DNA of 7,891 bases from Rickettsiaceae bacterium (GTDB lineage: Bacteria > Pseudomonadota > Alphaproteobacteria > Rickettsiales > Rickettsiaceae): positions 1 to 7,891 of the forward strand of contig JAIOYD010000063.1 in the NCBI GenBank assembly GCA_021741285.1. Reading direction: 5' to 3'. The position numbers were made by a program, and so were the translations under genes. This document shows, piece by piece, positions 1 to 5,736 of the stretch. How positions within the stretch are numbered: position 1 is the stretch's first letter; each line of letters opens with the position of its first letter. Under the pieces are notes generated by a model. That model was not told the origin of the DNA. It saw only the letters and a list, made by a program, of their open reading frames with translations, and ran no database searches.

Positions 1-30
1 TCTAGCTTTGATAGCGAATGTTTCATTGAA

Positions 31-63
31 GAGCCGTGTGCGGGAAAATCGCAAGCACGGTTC
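31..63 (+). ncRNA. Group II intron domain V (catalytic hairpin)
   Basis: Domain V is the catalytic core of the ribozyme and holds the AGC triad that binds the active-site metals; here the triad is A32-G33-C34. The lower stem pairs 31-39 with 55-63 (two G-U pairs), A53-A54 form the characteristic two-base bulge, and the upper stem pairs 40-43 with 49-52 around a GAAAA loop at 44-48. The total is 33 bases, within a base of the usual 34. Every expected element is present, so this copy looks catalytically competent at domain V. Confidence 0.9.
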
Positions 64-66
64 TGT

Positions 67-136
67 GGGGGTTACCATAGCATTAAAAACTAATTGTAAT
101 TTAAATATGGAGTAAATGTTATGGTTTCTACCCGAC
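67..136 (+). ncRNA. Group II intron domain VI with branch-point adenosine and 3' splice site
   Basis: An 11-bp stem pairs 74-84 with 115-125 (one G-U pair), and G69-G71 can pair with C131-C133 at the base. That leaves A130 unpaired seven bases from the end, as expected for the lariat branch point. The apical loop, 85-114, is about 30 bases and very AT-rich, longer than the small loop common in bacterial domain VI; it may hold a further weak stem. The proposed 3' splice site is between C136 and A137. Confidence 0.75.
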
Positions 137-638
137 AAATGAAATTATAGCTTCAGATCCGGGGGTAAAAGTGGTTTTGAGACCAATACCTATTCTAGGT
201 GGAACCTCTACATATGCAGCAAAAATAGCTCTAGCAGTTCAAAGGGTTTCTAGTAATAATTTCCTGAATGTTCATAACGAGTTGATGAAAATGAAAGAAA
301 TTAGTGAAGAAAATGTCAAAACTATGCTAGCAAAGTATAGTATTGATTATTCTTTAATAGAAAACAAAGTTAATAGTTATTCAGTAAGACAAATAATTGC
401 TAAAAACTTTGATTTGGCTAAAGAACTTGGAATAAAAGGAACACCTTAATACGTAATTAATGGTAATTTTGCTCCTGGATTAATCCCAACAGAGAAATTT
501 AAAAGTATTATTGTACAATTGCGTGCAAGCGCGGAAGAAACTCCTCCTTCGGTTGAAAAACATCAAGAAGAAGATATTCCGTCTACTGAAGATAATAGCA
601 GTAATGACCCAGATACTAAGAGTGCTACTGATAAATAG
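137..638 (+). pseudogene. DsbA/Com1-like thiol-disulfide oxidoreductase, 3' exon, split by group II intron and carrying an in-frame stop
   Basis: Translating from 138 in the frame that continues past the intron gives a thioredoxin-fold DsbA-family C-terminal part. It opens NEIIASDPGVKVVLRPIPIL, the segment that normally follows the CxxC active site, continues through the helical insertion, and reaches the GIKGTP region at about 432-446. There the family usually has TP-x-YVINGN, with the proline acting as the cis-Pro next to the active site; here the x codon is TAA (447-449), followed in frame by YVINGNFAPG. The remaining 62 codons end at TAG 636-638 with an acidic, Ser/Thr/Pro-rich tail. The active-site CxxC and any signal peptide must lie in the 5' exon upstream of the intron, outside the window. 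Such proteins form or shuffle disulfides in the periplasm. The TAA is one base from several sense codons (for example TCA or CAA), so a point mutation or a sequencing error are both possible. A GTG at 171 opens a 92-codon frame, but it is not a believable independent start. Confidence 0.82.
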
Positions 639-664
639 TGGCTTCAGGCCAAATTTATGATAAC

Positions 665-697
665 TGGAGATAAGAATTACAGAAATTCTTATCTCTA
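665..697. terminator. Strong hairpin between convergent genes, possible bidirectional terminator
   Basis: A perfect 12-bp inverted repeat (667-678 with 684-695, loop ACAGA) can extend to 14 bp with a G-U and a U-A pair. It lies 28 bases after the dsbA-like stop on the plus strand and about 30 bases beyond the hemW stop on the minus strand, exactly between two converging transcripts. Neither side is followed by a clear T-run, so it is not a textbook intrinsic terminator; it may act as an RNA 3'-end stabiliser or a weak shared terminator. Confidence 0.5.
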
Positions 698-726
698 CGC
701 AGACCCCTATAACTTTTGATAGAGGA

Positions 727-1875
727 CTATAAAAGCATTCGTGGCACAATGTAGCTGTGTAGTAATAGCCCTTTCTCGCTTAATTTTATTTGCCCTGCGC
801 CCATGGTCACAAAATTTTGATGCCTTAATTGCTCTATAACATTGATATTCAAGGAATCCAAAAATTTTTTTCCAGTAATTTCTTGGAATTTTTCTTCAAC
901 TATTCCAGCTTGTAGCCGAGTTCCCATCATTAAAACTTCCTCTATAGTTTCTATTTTGGAAAGCTGGGTTTTCGTTTGGATGCCATGGCCAAGTTCGTTT
1001 ACTTTATCAAGCCAAGTATTGGGCTTGTTAGCCATCATTAGTGCGACTATACCCTCTTTATTATGTAGTCTACTGTGTGCTCCTGGGCCGATTCCTATAT
1101 ATTCGTCGTAATTCCAGTAGCATAGATTATGTAAGCACTCATGCCCACTTACGGCGTAGTTTGAAATTTCGTAGCGCTTATATTGGTTTTGTTGTAAATA
1201 TTCATTGGTCCATTCATACATATCAGCGGCTTCATCATTTGATGGCAAAATCAGTTTTTTATCCTTATAAAGCTTAAAGAATGGCGTGCCTTTTTCTATA
1301 GTTAATTGATACAAAGAAATGTGCCCTCCAGCAAATTCCATGGCTTTTTTTAGCTCATCTTGCCATGTTTTTAGGTTCTGATTTTGTGTGGCATACATTA
1401 AGTCAAACGAATATTTATCAAACAGTGTTGCGGCAGATTTAATTGCATCTAAAGCATTTTGTGCAGAGTGTTTTCTTCCAAGAGATTGAAGTCTTTCATT
1501 GCGAAGAGATTGAACACCAATTGAGACTCGGTTTATCCCGGCTGCTTTAAATTCTTTGAATTTTTCTAACTCATATGAAGTTGGGTTGGCTTCTAGTGTA
1601 ATTTCAGTATTTTTATCTACCATAGCAATATCTGAAATTGCAGCGATTATTCCTAGAATTGTATTTGGTTCCATAAGAGAAGGTGTGCCACCACCAAAGA
1701 AAATTGATCTTACTGGTCTTTGGGCAATTCTATCTGCAAAATAAGATAGCTCTTTTTTATATGCTTCTAACCAAGTATTATGATTTATAGAGTTAGAAAC
1801 ATGAGAATTAAAATCGCAATATGGGCATAATGATAAGCAAAATGGCCAATGAATATATATTGATATTGGTTTCAT
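727..1875 (-). CDS. hemW: HemW, radical SAM heme chaperone (coproporphyrinogen oxidase-like)
   Basis: HemW proteins are radical SAM, 4Fe-4S proteins of the HemN family that bind heme and deliver it to respiratory enzymes. Many are annotated as coproporphyrinogen III oxidase, an activity they generally lack. The 382-residue product has the C-x3-C-x2-C cluster motif at C13, C17 and C20 in the context CLSLCPYCDFNSH (CDF after the last Cys is the HemW rather than the HemN pattern), GGGTPS at 61-66, the EANP strand near 95-98, GVQS at 120-123, and HNLCYWNYDEYIGIGPGAHS at 249-268. The C-terminal third matches the HemN C-terminal domain. The usual LIYG/ARPGQ segment reads LMYATQNQ here (159-166). 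I chose ATG 1875-1873 because homology begins with its KPISIYIHWPFC; the 17 extra codons upstream would lie inside xth. The ATG overlaps the xth stop as ATGA, indicating translational coupling, and no Shine-Dalgarno sequence is visible. It is the last gene of the ubiE-ubiB-xth-hemW run. Confidence 0.9.
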   Translation of the reverse strand: MKPISIYIHWPFCLSLCPYCDFNSHVSNSINHNTWLEAYKKELSYFADRIAQRPVRSIFFGGGTPSLMEPNTILGIIAAISDIAMVDKNTEITLEANPTSYELEKFKEFKAAGINRVSIGVQSLRNERLQSLGRKHSAQNALDAIKSAATLFDKYSFDLMYATQNQNLKTWQDELKKAMEFAGGHISLYQLTIEKGTPFFKLYKDKKLILPSNDEAADMYEWTNEYLQQNQYKRYEISNYAVSGHECLHNLCYWNYDEYIGIGPGAHSRLHNKEGIVALMMANKPNTWLDKVNELGHGIQTKTQLSKIETIEEVLMMGTRLQAGIVEEKFQEITGKKFLDSLNINVIEQLRHQNFVTMGAGQIKLSEKGLLLHSYIVPRMLL

Positions 1876-2660
1876 GAGGACTTTATATCTATTATATAAG
1901 GTACATGGTCGGAAGGCCGGTCCCAAGCTCTTGCTTCTTTATATGAAACAATGTTCTGTAATCTAGATTCAAGTGGTCTTGATACCCAAATATGATCTAA
2001 TCTTCTTCCACGATCTGATTTTTGCCAATCACGGTTTCTATAACTCCACCAACTATAAAATTTTTGACTTGGGTCAACAAATTTTCTAGCAGTATCAACA
2101 AAGTCAAACGAATTTTGTAATTTAATTAAAGCTGTTCTCTCGAGGGGTGTATGACTTATAACATTTGTTAGTTGTTTCGAAGACCAAACATCGTGTTCAA
2201 GAGGAGCAATGTTTAGGTCGCCAACTAAAATTAGCTTGTTGCTTTTACGGCGGTGAGAAGCTAGCCACTGCTCCATCGCTTCTACATAGGCTAGTTTATG
2301 TTTGTATTTGGGATTAATCACAGTGTCTGGCTCATCACCCCCTGCTGGAACGTAAAAGTTATGTAATTCGAAGTCATGAATTTTAGCACAAATATGTCTT
2401 TTATCACCGTTATAAAACTCTAGAGAAAAACTGTCGGAAATTTTATGTTTGGACAATATCGCAACGCCGTTATACGATTTTTCTCCTGTATATACCACGT
2501 GGTTAAAACCAAGGGCTTTTACTGCCTCAATAGGGAAATGCTCATCTCGTACTTTTGTCTCTTGTAGACAAATGACATCAGGGATTTGTTCGTCAATAAG
2601 CTTTTGTAGCAAGCCAAGACGAAGCCGAACGGAGTTAATGTTCCAAGTAACAATAATCAT
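1872..2660 (-). CDS. xth: Exonuclease III family AP endonuclease (first paralogue)
   Basis: This 262-residue protein belongs to the Mg-dependent exonuclease III / AP endonuclease family (endonuclease/exonuclease/phosphatase fold). Such enzymes cut the backbone 5' of abasic sites and clean blocked 3' ends in base excision repair. The key residues are all visible: N7 in TWNINSVR, metal-binding E34 in CLQETK, KSYNGVAILS at 61-70, Y103 in NFYVPAGG, D148 and N150 in GDLNIAP, the SWW of the substrate pocket at 203-205, D222-H223 in RRLDHIW, and D251-H252 in PSDHVP. The full length is typical of the family (about 255-270). ATG 2660 begins directly with the conserved first strand, so the start is secure. 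It follows ubiB by 14 bases without a recognisable ribosome binding site and overlaps hemW by four bases, so it is probably expressed from the ubiE promoter. It differs widely from the paralogue at 5737-6525, so the two are old paralogues rather than a recent duplication. Confidence 0.92.
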   Translation of the reverse strand: MIIVTWNINSVRLRLGLLQKLIDEQIPDVICLQETKVRDEHFPIEAVKALGFNHVVYTGEKSYNGVAILSKHKISDSFSLEFYNGDKRHICAKIHDFELHNFYVPAGGDEPDTVINPKYKHKLAYVEAMEQWLASHRRKSNKLILVGDLNIAPLEHDVWSSKQLTNVISHTPLERTALIKLQNSFDFVDTARKFVDPSQKFYSWWSYRNRDWQKSDRGRRLDHIWVSRPLESRLQNIVSYKEARAWDRPSDHVPYIIDIKSS

Positions 2661-2674
2661 ATGAGGGAGTTTTA

Positions 2675-4057
2675 TTACAGCAATTTATTAAGTATTTTTT
2701 TGATCATACGCAATAACTTAGCTTCAGGCGAGAGGTTTTTTGCTACCCATTTTTTAATCCAAGGTTCTGCTAATTGCCACATATTAATATCTTCATCAAG
2801 GCTTTGTCCTATTCCCTCGACAACAACCATAGTTTTTTGTAGCAGTAGCAATTGTGGTTGTGTTTCCATGCCGTATTCCTCTGTCACTTTGAATAATTGA
2901 GCGAGAAGATTCCCTATCGAAATATCTTTTATAGCTACGCCAATAATTGGTTCAGCAACGGCCCTACAGCTTTGAGCAAAATATTCCAAGTCAGTTTCTT
3001 TTGGAATATATCCTAGGCGGTGGTGTACTTCTGCCACTAATTTATAATCTCGTTTTAAGAAGGCGTAAAGTATTTCTGCGATAGCAAATCTGTCGCTCTC
3101 TGCAAGAATACCAATAATACCAAAATCCACTAAGGCTACTTTTCCATTGGGGCACACTAGAATATTTCCTGGGTGCAAGTCAGCATGAAAAAATCCATCT
3201 CTATAAGCTTGATTGAAAAATATCACGGCAATTTTAGCGGCAATATCTTTCGGATCAAAACCCAGTTTTTTAATAGCTTCTCTATCATAAATTGATACGC
3301 CATTAATCCATTCCAAGGTTATTATATCGTCATGAGTTAAATGCCAGTAAATTCGTGGAATGTGTAGAGATGAATCATTGACGAAATTGTCAAGAATCCT
3401 AGAGGCTGCAGCTGCTTCCGAGCGAAGATTAAGTTCTAGATTCATTGACTGTCTAAAAACTGACATAACTTCTTTTGGTCTTAACCTTTTTGCCTTTTTA
3501 AGAAAGCGAGTGATGATCTCGGCACCGTACTCTAAAAATGCAATATCTTCTTCGTATTTTTGTGCAATATTAGGCCTCAAGATTTTTACGGCGACTAATT
3601 CACCCGATTTTAGTTGCGCTTTGTGTACTTGGGCTATTGAAGCAGCCCCGACGGGAATGTCTTCAAAATTGAGGAATAGATCAGATATTTTTTGACCAAA
3701 TCTTTTTTCAATTCTTGCTCTAACTATTTCTGAGCTAAATGGTGGAAGCTTGTCTTGTAAATACTTCAAGCTATTTGCAACCTCTATTCCTACTAGGTCT
3801 GGTCTTGTGGATAAAGTTTGACCAAACTTGATGTATATTGGGCCTAGGGATTGGAATAATCCGGCCAATCTTTGACCGAAATTTAAGTTAGATTTGGTGA
3901 ATAGTCCAGCTGGGTACAGAAGAATAATACAGGTTCTACCTAAAATTTTTACTGATAAAGGTAACTCAAAATGACCTGAATCAATTAAAATTCTATGCTT
4001 ACTTATAACATAGAATAGATGTATTACCTTAGGAATATATCTTAAAAACTTGATCAT
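2675..4057 (-). CDS. ubiB: UbiB, atypical ABC1/ADCK-family protein kinase-like ATPase for ubiquinone biosynthesis
   Basis: UbiB is a membrane-associated, kinase-like protein of the ABC1/ADCK/UbiB family required for ubiquinone synthesis, thought to act as an ATPase that helps extract or present lipid precursors. The 460-residue product shows the family hallmarks in order: the KxGQ extension with K77-F-G79-Q80 in IYIKFGQTLSTRPDLV, the Ala-rich nucleotide loop PVGAASIAQVH at 135-145, the invariant Lys in VAVKIL (K158), the LELNLRSEAAAA helix near 207-218, the catalytic loop HADLHPGN at 291-298, and the metal-binding DFG at 311-313. It is shorter than the E. coli protein (about 546 residues). 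The C-terminal end is a lysine-rich helix (KLLRMIKKILNKLL) with no obvious pair of transmembrane segments of the kind known from E. coli UbiB. A hydrophobic stretch around 40-52 could touch the membrane. The start codon lies two bases after the ubiE stop, implying coupled translation. Confidence 0.93.
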   Translation of the reverse strand: MIKFLRYIPKVIHLFYVISKHRILIDSGHFELPLSVKILGRTCIILLYPAGLFTKSNLNFGQRLAGLFQSLGPIYIKFGQTLSTRPDLVGIEVANSLKYLQDKLPPFSSEIVRARIEKRFGQKISDLFLNFEDIPVGAASIAQVHKAQLKSGELVAVKILRPNIAQKYEEDIAFLEYGAEIITRFLKKAKRLRPKEVMSVFRQSMNLELNLRSEAAAASRILDNFVNDSSLHIPRIYWHLTHDDIITLEWINGVSIYDREAIKKLGFDPKDIAAKIAVIFFNQAYRDGFFHADLHPGNILVCPNGKVALVDFGIIGILAESDRFAIAEILYAFLKRDYKLVAEVHHRLGYIPKETDLEYFAQSCRAVAEPIIGVAIKDISIGNLLAQLFKVTEEYGMETQPQLLLLQKTMVVVEGIGQSLDEDINMWQLAEPWIKKWVAKNLSPEAKLLRMIKKILNKLL

Positions 4058-4059
4058 AA

Positions 4060-4815
4060 TTAAGATTTAAAACCATAATGAATAGCAGCAACTCCAAATG
4101 TTAGGTTTTTGTAATTTATGTCAGAAAAACCAGCATTCTGGATCATAGTTTTAAAATCCTCCTGATCTGGAAATATACTAATGCTTTCAGCTAAATATTT
4201 ATAAGCTCCTTGATTCTTAGCAACAAAATTTCCAATTCTCGGAATCAGATTAAATGAATATAAATCATACAAAGGGCGCATCATGTCATTTTGAACTTTA
4301 GAAAACTCTAGACAAAGAAATTTCCCCATTGGTTTTAATACTCTATAAGCTTCTTCCAGGGTTTTTTCAATTGATAGCATGTTTCTAATACCAAACGCAA
4401 TTGTGTAATAATCAAAGCTATTATCTTGGAAAGGAAGTTTTTCAGCATTGCCTACGACTAAATCAAATTTTTTTAAAATATTTGAATCTATAGCTTTGTC
4501 TTGGCAGACCCTAAGCATCTCTCGATTTATATCACAAACTGTAATATGAGGATCCTTGTTCTGTTTTTTTGCTTTAGCTTTAATACGAAACGCAATATCT
4601 CCAGTGCCGCCAGCCACATCCAATATATTACTATTTAAATTCGGGACCATACTACAGAATTCATCTTTCCATAGACGATGCACACCAAAACTCATTAAGT
4701 CATTCATAATATCATATTTATTAGCTACATCAGAAAATACTTCATCAACCAAGAACCTTTTTTGATTTGATGTTACTTTCTCAAAACCAAAATTTTTATC
4801 ATCTTTCTCATCCAT
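4060..4815 (-). CDS. ubiE: UbiE, demethylmenaquinone/ubiquinone C-methyltransferase
   Basis: UbiE is the S-adenosylmethionine-dependent C-methyltransferase that methylates 2-polyprenyl-6-methoxy-1,4-benzoquinol in ubiquinone synthesis, and demethylmenaquinol where menaquinone is made. The 251-residue product has the family signature YDIMNDLMSFGVHRLWKD at 34-51, SAM motif I LDVAGGTGD at 65-73, an acidic residue ending strand 2 (D95 in VCDIN), GNAEKLPF at 122-129, AFGIRN at 140-145, and the second family signature YLAESISIFPDQE at 207-219. Length is normal for the family. ATG 4815 is the only reasonable start; upstream is the divergent promoter region shared with mutM, and only a weak AGG lies near the expected ribosome binding position. 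It is the first gene of the minus-strand run, followed two bases later by ubiB, a pairing common in Alphaproteobacteria. Confidence 0.95.
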   Translation of the reverse strand: MDEKDDKNFGFEKVTSNQKRFLVDEVFSDVANKYDIMNDLMSFGVHRLWKDEFCSMVPNLNSNILDVAGGTGDIAFRIKAKAKKQNKDPHITVCDINREMLRVCQDKAIDSNILKKFDLVVGNAEKLPFQDNSFDYYTIAFGIRNMLSIEKTLEEAYRVLKPMGKFLCLEFSKVQNDMMRPLYDLYSFNLIPRIGNFVAKNQGAYKYLAESISIFPDQEDFKTMIQNAGFSDINYKNLTFGVAAIHYGFKS

Positions 4816-4896
4816 AAGCTTGACCTATATTTTATACCGATATATTTTGCAAAACTAGCACCATTAAAATATTATATCAACGAATTAGCTTTGAAA
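4816..4896. promoter_or_regulatory. Divergent promoter region for ubiE (minus) and mutM (plus)
   Basis: These 81 bases separate two divergent gene runs, so promoters in both directions are expected. On the plus strand TTGCAA (4847-4852), a 17-base spacer and TATTAT (4870-4875) make a plausible sigma-70 promoter that would start about 15 bases before the mutM ATG. TTGCAA is its own reverse complement, so on the minus strand it could also serve as the -35 box for ubiE, with TATAGG (4829-4824) 17 bases away. Another possible plus-strand -35 is TTGACC at 4820-4825, though its -10 is poorer. These are pattern matches in very AT-rich DNA, where chance hits are common. Confidence 0.4.
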
Positions 4897-5724
4897 ATGC
4901 CAGAATTAGCCGAAGTAGAAACATTAAAGCGATATTTAGTTTCCCATATAATAGGTGATAAAATAACGAATTATACTCAGAGAAGAAACAGCCTTCGGTA
5001 TGAGCTAACAAAGGATTTATTCAACTACCTTATAAACACAACAATTATAGATCTAACTAGAAGAGCTAAGTATTTGAATATCTATCTTGATAATGACTAT
5101 GTCCTGACTTTTCACCTTGGAATGAGTGGAAGGATAACTATCCAACAGGAGAATTATCACTTGCAAAAACATGATCATGTAATTATTGAATTTCAGAGTG
5201 GTAAGCAGCTAGTGTTTAATGATGCCAGAAGATTTGGTATGGTTTATATTAGTCCCAGTAATGAAGTAAGTAATCAACATTATTTTAAAGCGCTGGGAGT
5301 TGAGCCTCTGGGAGAAAAATTTGACACAGAATATCTTCTTAAAAAGCTCCTTAATAAAAAAATAGCGGTAAAACTAGCTATCATGGATAACAAAATTGTT
5401 GTCGGAGTAGGTAATATATATGCAGCAGAAAGTCTATTTAGGGCGCAAATTAATCCTCTCACACCTTCAAATACTTTAACGAAGGAAGAGGTTTGTAGTA
5501 TAGTTAGCTCTATAAAACAAGTGTTAGAGAAAGCAATACAAGCTGGAGGCACTACTTTAAGAGACTTTGTGGGCCCAGATGGTAAGCCAGGATATTTCAA
5601 GCAAGAATTAAATGTTTACGGAAGACAAGGTTTGTCATGTTATATTTGTCAGTATAAGATAGAAAAGATAAAGCAGTCTGGAAGGTCTACGTTCTTTTGC
5701 CCGCATTGTCAAACGGATTGCTAA
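4897..5724 (+). CDS. mutM: MutM (Fpg), formamidopyrimidine-DNA glycosylase / AP lyase
   Basis: MutM removes 8-oxoguanine and formamidopyrimidines from oxidised DNA and then cuts the abasic site by beta,delta-elimination. The 275-residue protein begins MPELAEVETL; after Met removal Pro becomes the N-terminal nucleophile and the next Glu is catalytic. That is why I chose ATG 4897 over the in-frame TTG at 4891. Other hallmarks are K58 in RRAKYL, HLGMSGR at 73-79, the DARRFG segment at 109-114, the helix-two-turn-helix with VGVGNIYAAESLFRAQINP at 169-187, GGTTLRDF at 217-224, and a C-terminal zinc finger C248-x2-C251-x16-C268-x2-C271 containing the conserved R263. All catalytic and zinc-binding residues are intact and the length is standard. 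No strong Shine-Dalgarno sequence precedes the ATG. The AP endonuclease gene starts 12 bases downstream, so lesion removal and end processing are probably co-expressed. Confidence 0.96.
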   Translation: MPELAEVETLKRYLVSHIIGDKITNYTQRRNSLRYELTKDLFNYLINTTIIDLTRRAKYLNIYLDNDYVLTFHLGMSGRITIQQENYHLQKHDHVIIEFQSGKQLVFNDARRFGMVYISPSNEVSNQHYFKALGVEPLGEKFDTEYLLKKLLNKKIAVKLAIMDNKIVVGVGNIYAAESLFRAQINPLTPSNTLTKEEVCSIVSSIKQVLEKAIQAGGTTLRDFVGPDGKPGYFKQELNVYGRQGLSCYICQYKIEKIKQSGRSTFFCPHCQTDC

Positions 5725-5736
5725 AATGGGTAAATT

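Larger units (their letters stand above)
1..136 (+). mobile_element. Group II intron, 3' end (domains V and VI); intron body and any reverse transcriptase lie upstream of the window
   Basis: This is the 3' end of a self-splicing, retromobile group II intron. Seen directly: a domain V hairpin at 31-63 starting GAGCCG, a following hairpin (74-84 with 115-125) that fits domain VI, and an end reading CTACCCGAC at 128-136, the kind of 3' terminus (ending in A-pyrimidine) typical of bacterial group II introns. A130 lies seven bases from the proposed 3' splice site after C136, where the branch-point adenosine is expected. From 137 onward the DNA reads as coding sequence of a DsbA-like protein on the same strand, which fixes the boundary well. 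Bases 1-30 are presumably the end of domain IV; I see no maturase coding in them, and whether the intron encodes one cannot be told here. Because intron and host gene have the same orientation, splicing could in principle restore the host mRNA. Confidence 0.88.

Noticed and set aside
171..449. GTG-initiated 92-codon frame as a stand-alone gene
   Set aside because: DsbA-like coding similarity continues in frame upstream to the intron boundary at 137 and downstream past the TAA to 638, so it is one piece of a broken gene.
480..749. Minus-strand 89-codon frame
   Set aside because: It lies opposite the conserved dsbA-like C-terminal coding and the hairpin region, overlaps the hemW end, and resembles no known protein.
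842..1277. Plus-strand frames opposite hemW (842-1111, 1041-1277)
   Set aside because: They are antisense shadows of a clearly conserved gene and show no recognisable protein features.
1876..1926. Seventeen-residue N-terminal extension of HemW
   Set aside because: These codons lie inside the xth gene; HemW homology begins at the ATG at 1875, which forms a typical ATGA overlap.
4891..4896. TTG start for mutM two codons earlier
   Set aside because: MutM needs Pro as its N-terminal residue after Met removal, which only the ATG at 4897 provides.
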